Assembly: GCA_017543025.1 (NCBI GenBank)
Contig: JAFYGX010000180.1
Location: forward strand, 1 to 19,227
Direction: 5' to 3'
DNA length: 19,227 nt
From: Solobacterium sp.
GTDB taxonomy: Bacteria; Bacillota_I; Bacilli_A; Erysipelotrichales; Erysipelotrichaceae
This document shows positions 1 through 6,495 of the stretch, piece by piece. Each line of letters opens with the position of its first letter. The first letter of the stretch is position 1. The notes under the pieces are model-generated. The model saw nothing but the letters and a program-made list of their open reading frames with translations, was not told the DNA's origin and ran no database searches. Both the position numbers and the translations under genes were made by a program.

Positions 1-465
1 ACCGGCCGCAGTGTCGTAATCGAAAGCCGGAACAGCGAGGTCAAGGTCATTCCTACTGATATCTGCACGAACTTCTACCTGGGCAGCGACGATATGGAGG
101 ATTCTTACAGAAACGGCAAACTCAGAGAAGAGGCCGTCAAAATGACGGATGAAGCCATGACTTCGAATTACAGTTACGGTTACGGTCATGGTTATCATCG
201 TTTCGTTACGATCCTTGGGCAGCTGGAATGTTACAAAGATACAGCAAAAGAAGATTTTTATACCAGGATGCCGGAATCCACTGCTTTGGTGATCCTTCAG
301 AGCGTGGCTCAAAACGCTTATACAAAGGCCGCCGGCATTTCTATGACCCAATACAGCGTTATTTACAACAACGCGAGAAAAACATTAGAAGTCTGGCCGT
401 TCCAGAATTATGCACGATCTTTTAAATTTGATGTGAAAGGAAATGAGATCTCAGCTGATAAATAA
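1..465 (+). CDS. C-terminal part of a linear amide C-N hydrolase-like (Ntn) protein, 5' partial
   Basis: The reading frame is open from base 1 to the TAA at 463-465, so the 5' part lies outside the window and the ATG at 94 is an internal methionine. About 154 codons remain. The end of the protein has a helix (TALVILQSVAQ) followed by strands reading TQYSVIYNNARKTLEVWPFQ. This resembles the C-terminus of the choloylglycine hydrolase / penicillin V acylase / C45 acyltransferase group, in which a Thr-Gln-Tyr/Trp-Ser-Val strand is followed by a strand-rich tail. Those enzymes are autoprocessed N-terminal nucleophile hydrolases that cleave linear amide bonds. The nucleophile is not in the window, so activity and substrate cannot be judged. 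The family call rests on C-terminal resemblance only. Confidence 0.5.
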   Translation, partial: TGRSVVIESRNSEVKVIPTDICTNFYLGSDDMEDSYRNGKLREEAVKMTDEAMTSNYSYGYGHGYHRFVTILGQLECYKDTAKEDFYTRMPESTALVILQSVAQNAYTKAAGISMTQYSVIYNNARKTLEVWPFQNYARSFKFDVKGNEISADK

Positions 466-466
466 T

Positions 467-507
467 ACCGAAGCCTGCAGAGAAGCTTTCGCTTGTCCGG
501 TCTTTTC
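467..507 (+). terminator. Possible intrinsic terminator after the Ntn-hydrolase gene
   Basis: ACCGAAGC at 467-474 can pair with GCTT (491-494) and CGGT (498-501), with a three-base bulge, followed by CTTTTC. It lies directly after the stop codon. The bulge and the short T-run make it a moderate call. Confidence 0.4.
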
Positions 508-592
508 ATGATGGATTAATTGTTTGCCAGCCAGATGTTCTCCGGCAGTGTTAGTATGAAGAAAATACAAAGGGAGGCTAAGAGATAATCTT

Positions 593-1201
593 ATGAAAAA
601 AATTGATATCAAGCCAAAAACGCTGCTTTACCCAGTACCTGCACTTATGGTCAGCTCGGGCACGAAAGATGGAAGAACAAATATTATGACTGCCGGATGG
701 ACCGGTACAGTATGTACAAATCCTCCGATGGTTTATGTATCCATCCGTCCCTCGCGTGTATCGTATGAAATGATAAAGGAATCAGGTGAATTCGTACTCA
801 ATCTCAATACGGAAAAACTGGCTGCGGCTGCGGATCAGTGCGGTGTAGTCAGTGCGAAGGATTGTCCGGACAAATGGGCGTTGACCGGCTTAACCCCGGG
901 AAAGGCGAATCATCTGGAGTATGCCCCGATTATCATGGAAAGTCCGCTGAATATCGAGTGCACTCTGAAGGAAATCATCAGCCTTGGAAGCCATGATATG
1001 TTTCTGGGAGAAGTCGTTGGTATTGACGTTTCAGAAGAATATATGGGTGAAAACGGATTTATCCATCTGGAAAATGCCGGGCTGGTTGCCTTCTCCACTG
1101 CAAAGACCGCAAATGATGTTCCGGTCGGAAGCTATGTAAAACTCGGTGAAACGGTTGGACGATACGGCTTTACCGCAAAAAAGGATATCCGTACTCACTA
1201 G
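593..1201 (+). CDS. Flavin reductase family protein (FMN-binding split barrel, flavoredoxin-like)
   Basis: A 202-residue protein that begins at an ATG preceded by GGGAGG about 16 bases upstream, with further purine-rich sequence nearer the start. The N-terminal half reads PVPALMVSSGTKDGRTNIMTAG, then a Pro-Pro-Met strand and an SRVSYEMIKESGEFVLN segment. This is the pattern of the DIM6/NTAB flavin reductase-like split-barrel family, where a Gly/Thr-Asn strand and a Ser-Tyr-x-Met/Asn-Ile helix contact FMN. A later MFLGEVVGIDV strand also fits. Members reduce flavin or pass electrons from NAD(P)H as soluble cytoplasmic dimers; the specific substrate cannot be read from sequence. It appears monocistronic, lying between the preceding hydrolase gene and a terminator at 1247-1296. 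Confidence 0.85.
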   Translation: MKKIDIKPKTLLYPVPALMVSSGTKDGRTNIMTAGWTGTVCTNPPMVYVSIRPSRVSYEMIKESGEFVLNLNTEKLAAAADQCGVVSAKDCPDKWALTGLTPGKANHLEYAPIIMESPLNIECTLKEIISLGSHDMFLGEVVGIDVSEEYMGENGFIHLENAGLVAFSTAKTANDVPVGSYVKLGETVGRYGFTAKKDIRTH

Positions 1202-1246
1202 TGTAATGTCTCATTCATAATTGACATAATAATCATAACAGTAAAG

Positions 1247-1296
1247 CAGGGTGATGGATCTGTATACCAAGCCAGGGATCCATTACCTGTTTTTCT
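1247..1296 (+). terminator. Intrinsic terminator of the flavin reductase gene
   Basis: CAGG at 1247-1250 and the following TGATGGATC arm pair with GATCCATTA and CCTG, ending at 1289, with a single bulged G. This gives a stem of about 13 pairs, followed by TTTTTCTT. It starts 46 bases after the flavin reductase stop. Confidence 0.75.
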
Positions 1297-1728
1297 TATT
1301 CCATTTGCGAACCAAGTTATACTCATTAACGAATAATAATGCTATTAATTGGAATGATGGCAGTAGCTAAGAGATCTTGATATAAAATATCTCAACGTTC
1401 GACGATTGGATACATTAACGGCATTGGATTCGTTAATTACGGATACTAAAGTGTACCTGTAAGAGGTGCAGTATGAGCAGAAAAACACAGTTCAGGAAAC
1501 AGGATTTACATAGACCCGGTGCTCTTTGTCCTGGGTTATGTTTTTGGAGGGATCATAGCTGCGGCAGAATGAAAGCGCCATGAGAAACAGGAAACGGAAG
1601 TATTCGGACACACGGAAGAGCGTTACAGGAAACCTGCGGCATAGGAAGAAAGATCCGCGGGATTGCTCGTAAGGAAAGCCGCTGTGTTCAGATGCAGGGG
1701 AAAGTGCGGACGCCTGATGGATGGCGGA
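1297..1728. other. Gene-poor intergenic region with an inverted repeat and a possible gene remnant
   Basis: No convincing gene is present. A perfect inverted repeat ATTAACG-N10-CGTTAAT lies at 1414-1437, and the half-site CATTAACG also occurs at 1324-1331. A 36-codon plus-strand ORF starts at the ATG at 1473, after an AGAGGTG motif, but is low in complexity and unlike any family I recognise. In the next frame the same DNA encodes a short hydrophobic stretch (PVLFVLGYVFGGIIAAAE) ending in TGA near 1571. This could be the remnant of a membrane protein tail or chance. Confidence 0.4.
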
Positions 1729-1760
1729 CAAAAGGAAAGGCCTGCTTCGGAAAGCAGACC
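1729..1760 (-). terminator. Intrinsic terminator of amt
   Basis: On the minus strand, GGTCTGCTT and AAGCAGGCC form a stem around a short TCCG loop (plus coordinates 1739-1760), followed by TTTCCTTTTG. It lies about 45 bases after the amt stop codon. Confidence 0.75.
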
Positions 1761-1803
1761 GTAATCCTTTTGCACATAATTTCTGATTTGGTTCAGGGAA
1801 CGT

Positions 1804-3573
1804 TTATTCTACATCCTGCAGGGCAGCAGAGTTTTCTTCGCCCGTACGGATCTTGACAACTTTGCTTACCGGATAGACGAATACTTTTCCGTCTCCGATG
1901 TGTCCGGTATAAAGAACTTTTTTTGCAGTTTCAATCACATCTTCAACCGGGATTGCGCTGACGACAACTTCAAGCTTCACCTTTGGAAGAAGTGTCGCAT
2001 CCAGTTCAATTCCACGGTAACGCTCTCCTGCACCGCGCTGTACACCGCAGCCCATTACCTGCGTCACAGTCATTCCGGTTACTCCGAGCTCATTCAGAGC
2101 TTTTTTCAGTGCGTCATATCTGGAGAGGCGGGCAATGATAACCACATTATGAATGCCGGTCCGGAACTCAGGCAGCGGTTCTTTCGCCTGATATACAGGA
2201 ACCGATGCGTTTCTGACAGTTTCAGATGCAAGCTCGTATTGATCCGTTCCGATGTTGGTGTTTTCGTTAAGGCCCATCGTCATCGTGTTGGAAACGTCCA
2301 GGATGGCAAAGCCGGAATAGGCAGAAGGAAGGCCGTGCTCCGTAACATCAAGACCGGTTATTTCCTCCTCTTCCGAAACACGCAGACCGATTGTCTTGCG
2401 GATCAGGGTAAATGTCAGGAAAATCGTTGCAACGGTCCATGTACAGGTTATCAGAATACCCAGCAGCTGTTTCAGAAGCTGTGCGGCACCGCCGCCGTAA
2501 AACAGACCTTCCCGGATGCCGGCAACCGCAAATCCCGGTGCGGATGCAGTTGCGAACAGGCCGACTGCGATCGTTCCCCAGATTCCGTTCAGCATATGGA
2601 CGGATACTGCACCGACAGGATCATCTATGTGAAGGATGAAATCATTGAGCCAGACTCCGAATACTACAAGCAGACCGGCAACAGCACCGATGACGGCAGC
2701 TCCTGCACAGTCAGTAACGTCACAGGAAGCGGTAATTGCGACCAGTCCTGCAAGGGAAGCGTTGAGACACATCGAAACATCCGGCTTGCCGTATTTTTTC
2801 CAGGTGAAGAGCATACAGACAACGGTCGCAACGGAAGGGGCAACGGTAGTTGTAAGGAAAACGGATCCAAGTGTCGGAATATCCGTGGCGGCCGCACCAT
2901 TAAATCCATACCATCCGAGCCAGAGAATAAATACGCCCAGCGCCGCAATGACCAGATTGTGTCCCGGGAAGGCGTTGACCTTCGTGACAGTTCCGTCTTT
3001 GTCCCGCTCAAATTTTCCGATTCTCGGGCCAAGCATCCAGGCCCCGATCAGTGCACAGATTCCGCCAACCATATGAATGCAGTTGGACCCGGCATAATCG
3101 TGGAATCCCAGGGCAGAGAGAAATCCGCCGCCCCATGTCCAGTGTGCTTCAATCGGATAAATCACTGCGGATATGACAGCAGAGTATACACAGTAACTGG
3201 AAAACTTAGTGCGCTCTGCCATGGATCCGGAAACGATTGTGGCAGTTGTCGCACAGAATACAAGATTGAAGACAAATGCAGAATAATCGAAGCTGCCGTA
3301 GTTCGTGAATACATCAAATGAGAATCCTCCGGCAAATCCGTTCAGTATATTTTTTCCAAGCATGAGTGAGGCACCGCAGATAAACCACATCACCGTTCCG
3401 ATACAGAAATCCATTAGGTTCTTCATGATGATGTTTCCTGCATTCTTTGCTCTGGTGAACCCGGCTTCACACATTGCAAATCCCGCCTGCATCCAGAACA
3501 CCAGTGCTGTTCCGACGAGGAACCACACTCCAAACACTTCACTGTTCAATACATCCATGATTTCTTTTGTCAT
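1804..3573 (-). CDS. amt: Ammonium transporter Amt with C-terminal PII (GlnB/GlnK-like) domain
   Basis: 589 residues, against about 400-450 for an ordinary Amt. Residues 1-415 form the channel: NCIHMVGG carries the first pore histidine (H167) and GAVSVHMLNGIWG the second (H326). The usual cytoplasmic tail motif EEEEITGLDVTEHG follows at 401-414. After a linker of about 60 residues, residues 474-589 form a complete PII domain: a first strand IHNVVIIARL, a T-loop with ERYRGIE (Tyr519, equivalent to the uridylylated Tyr51 of GlnB), LPKVKLEVVV, the B-loop TGHIGDGKVFV, and the C-terminal RTGEE. Free PII of the GlnK type blocks Amt channels according to 2-oxoglutarate, ATP and ADP. Here the regulator is tethered to its target. 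RBS GGAGG lies about 10 bases before the ATG. Control elements upstream are shared with glnA. Confidence 0.96.
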   Translation of the reverse strand: MTKEIMDVLNSEVFGVWFLVGTALVFWMQAGFAMCEAGFTRAKNAGNIIMKNLMDFCIGTVMWFICGASLMLGKNILNGFAGGFSFDVFTNYGSFDYSAFVFNLVFCATTATIVSGSMAERTKFSSYCVYSAVISAVIYPIEAHWTWGGGFLSALGFHDYAGSNCIHMVGGICALIGAWMLGPRIGKFERDKDGTVTKVNAFPGHNLVIAALGVFILWLGWYGFNGAAATDIPTLGSVFLTTTVAPSVATVVCMLFTWKKYGKPDVSMCLNASLAGLVAITASCDVTDCAGAAVIGAVAGLLVVFGVWLNDFILHIDDPVGAVSVHMLNGIWGTIAVGLFATASAPGFAVAGIREGLFYGGGAAQLLKQLLGILITCTWTVATIFLTFTLIRKTIGLRVSEEEEITGLDVTEHGLPSAYSGFAILDVSNTMTMGLNENTNIGTDQYELASETVRNASVPVYQAKEPLPEFRTGIHNVVIIARLSRYDALKKALNELGVTGMTVTQVMGCGVQRGAGERYRGIELDATLLPKVKLEVVVSAIPVEDVIETAKKVLYTGHIGDGKVFVYPVSKVVKIRTGEENSAALQDVE

Positions 3574-3699
3574 TTACATCTTCCTCCTTCCAGGCACAGC
3601 TGTTTCCCTTCGCTTTCTCAGGGCACCCTTGCCTTTCCGTGAAATCTGTACCTGCTGTAAAAATCATTTTCTGCTGATCCGCTTCCGGATTATGCTGTC

Positions 3700-3753
3700 T
3701 TACAGAACCTCATGTTTCTGCCGGTTTCGTCCGAACAATTCAAACGATTCCAT
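3700..3753 (-). CDS. 17-residue small ORF in the amt leader
   Basis: On the minus strand, an ATG at 3753-3751 opens a 17-codon ORF (MESFELFGRNRQKHEVL) ending in TAA at 3702-3700. Its Shine-Dalgarno AAGGGGGT (3761-3768) with a 7-base spacer is stronger than that of amt itself. The SD follows immediately after the T-tract of the leader hairpin, the same place where glnA has its own SD and start. The ORF ends 127 bases before amt. The sequence has no run of Gln or another regulatory codon, so classical codon-based attenuation is not evident. It could be a translated leader, a small protein, or a degraded first cistron. No homologue is recognised. Confidence 0.45.
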   Translation of the reverse strand: MESFELFGRNRQKHEVL

Positions 3754-3767
3754 AGCTCTCACCCCCT

Positions 3768-3806
3768 TAAAAAAAGAAAGCAAAGGGCGTATGTATGCAC
3801 CTTTGC
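3768..3806 (-). terminator. Attenuator-like hairpin in the amt leader
   Basis: On the minus strand, GCAAAGG (3806-3800) pairs with CCTTTGC (3786-3780) around a 13-base loop, followed by TTTCTTTTTTT. It has the form of an intrinsic terminator, but it sits about 10-15 bases after the predicted transcription start and before the first RBS, so it must be a conditional attenuator or an RNA-binding site. Its 5' arm lies in a 19-base element identical in the glnA leader. Confidence 0.7.
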
Positions 3807-3815
3807 TCTGACAGA
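3797..3815 (-). promoter_or_regulatory. Shared leader element, amt copy
   Basis: The minus strand reads TCTGTCAGAGCAAAGGTGC. The same 19 bases occur at 18806-18824, at the matching position (3-4 bases after the -10 box) of the glnA promoter. The first nine bases form the palindrome TCTG-T-CAGA; the rest is the 5' arm of the leader hairpin. Confidence 0.75.
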
Positions 3816-3818
3816 AAG

Positions 3819-3847
3819 ATCGTAGCAGGCTGTCTGAAAATAGTCAA
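3819..3847 (-). promoter_or_regulatory. amt promoter
   Basis: On the minus strand, TTGACT (3847-3842) is separated by 17 bases from TACGAT (3824-3819), a good vegetative-sigma promoter. The transcript would start near the TCTGTCAGA palindrome. Confidence 0.75.
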
Positions 3848-3859
3848 GTATTTTTCAGA
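3833..3859. promoter_or_regulatory. Inverted-repeat operator candidate over the amt -35 box
   Basis: A perfect 8-bp inverted repeat, TCTGAAAA (3833-3840), 11-base spacer, TTTTCAGA (3852-3859). The -35 hexamer lies within the spacer. The same repeat with a 10-base spacer occupies the same place at glnA (18762-18787). It does not match the Bacillus GlnR/TnrA box (TGTNA-N7-TNACA). Confidence 0.65.
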
Positions 3860-4145
3860 AAGAAAATTAGAAATTTCAAATTTAAGAGAAATAATTTTCA
3901 ATAATCATGTGTTGACCGATTGGACTGGAAAGCAGGATTTATCCGGATGATCCGGTGTTTTTTGCGGCAGAAGATGCGCCTTTGTCAGGGATCTTCTGCA
4001 ATGTCTGTTTCCGAAAGATCCTGTCCGCAGGACGGCTATTGTCCAGACTGTCATCTGCAGGTGCAGAAATCGTCTGTTCTCTCTGGCGTGTCTGATATGG
4101 CAGGGAAGGGCATCAGATAAAGGGCGGATGTCTTTAAGACATGCA
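3860..4145. other. Non-coding stretch with several hairpins
   Basis: No convincing gene. Inverted repeats are dense: GCAGAAGAT/ATCTTCTGC (3967-3999, 9 pairs, 15-base loop), TCCTG-TCCG-CAGGA near 4019-4032, and the palindrome ATGTCTT-T-AAGACAT (4128-4142). A TTGACC at 3912-3917 lacks a good -10 partner. The stretch could be a structured RNA or decayed sequence. Confidence 0.35.
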
Positions 4146-4174
4146 TAAAAAAACCGGCTGTGGTTCAGCCGGTT
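4146..4174 (-). terminator. Intrinsic terminator downstream of the zinc-ribbon gene
   Basis: On the minus strand, AACCGGCTG (4174-4166) and CAGCCGGTT (4160-4152) form a perfect 9-bp stem with a 5-base loop, followed by TTTTT. It lies 170 bases after the stop of the zinc-ribbon gene; the stretch between holds no recognisable gene. Confidence 0.85.
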
Positions 4175-4343
4175 CTGTAAACACAGGCAGCTCTTCAGGA
4201 ACGGGAAGAAGGAGTGCTGTCATGCCATCAGTCAATACAGATGGCTTCGGTGCTCTGTTTTTGTGCCTTGTGTTCCTGTCTGCTGCTCCTTCGCCGGATG
4301 CAGTGAAGGTACAGGTGAGGTCAACTACCCAGTAGTATGAATT

Positions 4344-4682
4344 TTACCCTTCGGAAGGAACTGTAATCTCATACTCGCAGGTCCCGCACCGGATGCGATC
4401 CATTCCGCCAGCCGAACTGAGCAGCTTCCAGTTGAGGGTTCTGTCACCGCAGCGGGGGCAGACGAGACCCGGATGAATCTTCGGGTGCTCTTTCTTCGTG
4501 TGAACCCAGGTCTTTCCGCAGTACTCGCATTTGTAGGTATCGGTAAACTCGTCGCCGGCAACCAGTTTGAGCGGCCGATGTCCGCATAGCGGGCAGATGA
4601 CTGTATCTGCCAGAAAGATCGGTTCGGAACCTCCCGCGACCGCTTCGAGCTGTTTGTTTTCAAGTGCAGAATTGTTTTCCAT
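4344..4682 (-). CDS. Small tandem zinc-ribbon protein with a double-glycine leader-like N-terminus
   Basis: 112 residues; ATG preceded by AAAGGAG with a 7-base spacer. The N-terminus MENNSALENKQLEAVAGG ends in Leu-Glu-x-Val-x-Gly-Gly, the motif found at the cleavage site of double-glycine leader peptides of bacteriocins and related exported peptides. The rest has four CxxC knuckles: C30/C33 with C52/C55 and C75/C78 with C99/C102, that is, two zinc ribbons. The second ribbon is joined to the first by a His-rich linker (HTKKEHPKIH). It stands alone with its own terminator; no peptidase-containing ABC transporter or LanM-like gene is nearby. The function is not known. It may be an exported metal-binding peptide, or a cytosolic zinc-ribbon protein whose N-terminus only resembles a leader. 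Confidence 0.8.
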   Translation of the reverse strand: MENNSALENKQLEAVAGGSEPIFLADTVICPLCGHRPLKLVAGDEFTDTYKCEYCGKTWVHTKKEHPKIHPGLVCPRCGDRTLNWKLLSSAGGMDRIRCGTCEYEITVPSEG

Positions 4683-4944
4683 TGCAGACTCCTTTCAGAC
4701 TGTATGTCTTTTTCTCAATAATCAATATACGAAGGGTTTATCCTGTGACACGTTTTTTTTGAGAGAAGAGCTCGCTTCCTGCATTATTTATATTTTTTTT
4801 ACGCATTCCCGTATCCATAATCTTCAGATCCGGCGTACTGGTAAGGGAATCTTTGTTATTGCATCTCAGGACAAGATGGTAATAATTAAGAGGAATTGTG
4901 TGAATGATCTGAATATGTGAGTGACAGAGATAAGGGGGTACAAC

Positions 4945-5838
4945 ATGAACAGGAAAACGATTATGTCGATGCCGGTGAGCTGTTTCAGGTCCGTGATTGC
5001 GGTATGTGTTCTGGGAATTCTGATCGGCTCGTTCCGGGACTTTGAAATCAACGTGGCACTGGCTGACAGAACAGAAATCGGATCCTTTTTTGCGACTTAT
5101 GGTTCTTACTTTTCCTACTGCCTGTATCCGGCGGCAGGAGCCTGTCTGTATGCAGGACTGAAACAGAAGGGAGAAAGATACCATCTGCTGGCCTGGACGC
5201 TTCTGATTCTCGGCTGGTTTATGGCGGTATATTATTCGAACAGTTATAACGGAAAAGCGGTCCGAGCATTGTTCGGGTACGTCGCCGGAGAGACTTCTCC
5301 GATACGGTCCGTGTTCAGCTGGCTGTTCTGGGCAGTTCTGTACAGCTGGGTGCCGTTTGCGGTTGTCCGGCTGGCTGACCGCAGTAATCCGGACAGACTG
5401 ATCGCGGTCGGCGCAGCGATTCTCATTGCGGGCATCACTGCAGATAATGTGAATCTCTGGCTGAAACAGGTGGCCTCCCGTCCGAGGTATAAGTATCTGA
5501 TTACACTGGATGATCCGAAAAGCGAATACCGCAGCTGGTGGCAGATGATTCCGAATCTGGCCGGCAGTAATGATAACTACAAGAGCTGGCCCAGCGGCAA
5601 TATGACCATTGCCAGTATGATGTTCTCCCTGCCGATGGTGACGGATGTGATGAAAAAGCGAAGCAGCAGAACGAACGGGATTGCGTTTGCGCTGGCCTGT
5701 GTGTTTGTGCTGATCTACGGGTATAACCGGGTTCATATGACAAACCATTTTCTGAGCGACGTCTGTTTCGGAACACTGATTACATATCTGATATTTTCGC
5801 TTATCAGCACTGCGTTTCTGCGCGGGCTGAATGAATAG
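4945..5838 (+). CDS. PAP2-family integral membrane protein with altered catalytic motif
   Basis: 297 residues with about six hydrophobic segments. The start chosen is the ATG at 4945, which has AAGGGGG about 6 bases upstream; an in-frame GTG at 4921 lacks an RBS. PAP2 phosphatases remove phosphate from lipids such as phosphatidate or undecaprenyl pyrophosphate at the membrane surface. The three signature motifs are recognisable: LKQVASRPR (K174, R179, R181), WPSGN (216-219), and NRVHMTNHFLSD (R262, H268, D272). In motif 2 the usual PSGH is PSGN: His, thought to act as general acid, is replaced by Asn219 (AAT, one base from CAT). Motif 1 also ends RPRY rather than with a second Pro. The enzyme may be impaired or a divergent subgroup. 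The downstream lipid kinase-like gene overlaps it by 8 bases. Confidence 0.85.
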   Translation: MNRKTIMSMPVSCFRSVIAVCVLGILIGSFRDFEINVALADRTEIGSFFATYGSYFSYCLYPAAGACLYAGLKQKGERYHLLAWTLLILGWFMAVYYSNSYNGKAVRALFGYVAGETSPIRSVFSWLFWAVLYSWVPFAVVRLADRSNPDRLIAVGAAILIAGITADNVNLWLKQVASRPRYKYLITLDDPKSEYRSWWQMIPNLAGSNDNYKSWPSGNMTIASMMFSLPMVTDVMKKRSSRTNGIAFALACVFVLIYGYNRVHMTNHFLSDVCFGTLITYLIFSLISTAFLRGLNE

Positions 5839-6280
5839 CAGCGGACGTTATTCTGTACTCTTACAGGTGGCGGGTCTGAATAGAAACAGGAAATGCACGG
5901 GCACTGTCGGCCAAGCGGCGCTGGCAAGTGCTTCCATCCTGATATGGGGAACAGGGGAAGCGGCGGCATTGATCGGCATCCCGTTCGGGACACATGAGGT
6001 GAGGCTTGCCGGAGCGGACGGCAGAAATCCGTGGTAAGGAAGTTCTGGCATGCTTATGGTTTCGTTTCTGTCCGGTCTTCCGGTATTACTTCTGATGCAT
6101 AAGCTTTCACTGCCCCGGGCTGTGTTCTGTGCGCTGACTGGCTCGATCTGCGGGACGATGACAGAACTTTATTCTTCTTCTGAGCTGGATACCATTGCCG
6201 TTCCGATTATGATTGCGGCTGTTCTATTTCTGACAGCCCGGGTCGGTCAGCACTCGTATTCCGCACGTAAAACCGAATGA
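5831..6280 (+). pseudogene. CTP-dependent lipid kinase-like (dolichol kinase / phosphatidate cytidylyltransferase type), broken by a nonsense mutation
   Basis: One reading frame runs from ATG 5831 to TGA 6280 with a single in-frame TAA at 6035-6037. Both sides belong to the same membrane-protein family: GTVGQAALASASILIWGTGE, AAALIGIPFGTHEVRLAG, then GSSGMLMVSF, LTGSICGTMTELYSSSELDT and IAVPIMIAAVLFL. In this family the break region usually reads Lys-x-Trp-Glu-Gly-Ser. Here it is Asn-Pro-Trp-stop-Gly-Ser, as if GAA had become TAA. The N-terminus is also short: relatives have additional transmembrane helices before this block, and none fit between the PAP2 gene and this start. It is therefore a truncated and interrupted gene, probably inactive. 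It presumably acted with the PAP2 gene in lipid phosphate turnover. Confidence 0.75.
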
Positions 6281-6330
6281 ATTGCAGCTTCTCTGCATGG
6301 CTCCGGGATTCGCACTTATATTTGTGCATA

Positions 6331-6363
6331 ATGAAAGGCTCTGTGTGTCACAGGGCCTTTCAT
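6331..6363. terminator. Strong hairpin between convergent genes, possible bidirectional terminator
   Basis: ATGAAAGGC-x-CTGTG pairs with CACAG-x-GCCTTTCAT around a 3-base loop, 14-15 pairs with one mismatch. No long T-run follows on either strand. It lies between the plus-strand lipid kinase-like pseudogene and the minus-strand DUF3089 gene. Confidence 0.55.
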
Positions 6364-6410
6364 GCATGATAAGCCTGTTTTTCTGCACATGATAATGAAC
6401 TGATGCCCTG

Positions 6411-6439
6411 TGTCTGCCGTGGCAGACATCTGTTTTTTT
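6411..6439 (+). terminator. Intrinsic terminator, plus strand
   Basis: TGTCTGCC (6411-6418) and GGCAGACA (6421-6428) form a near-perfect hairpin, followed by TCTGTTTTTTTC. It would end plus-strand transcripts arriving from the PAP2/lipid kinase-like locus. Confidence 0.7.
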
Positions 6440-6495
6440 CAGACCACGCCGCTGAAACCGGACAGGGAGTTAATTCCCGGAGGCTGAACCGTGTC

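Noticed and set aside
1492..1731. 79-codon minus-strand ORF before the amt terminator
   Set aside because: No RBS, no family resemblance, composition of non-coding sequence; it also runs through the amt terminator region.
1900..3321. 473-codon open frame on the plus strand
   Set aside because: It lies antisense within the well-supported amt gene; its Cys/Arg/His-rich sequence matches no family and there is no RBS.
3833..3859. Bacillus-type GlnR/TnrA operator at amt
   Set aside because: The TGTNA-N7-TNACA pattern is not present here or at glnA.
4738..5748. 336-codon open frame on the minus strand
   Set aside because: Opposite to the PAP2 gene; basic, low-quality composition with many His/Gln/Arg and no start signal.
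6035..6037. Stop-codon readthrough or recoding in the lipid kinase-like gene
   Set aside because: No recoding signal is visible and the protein already lacks its N-terminal helices; simple nonsense decay is more likely.
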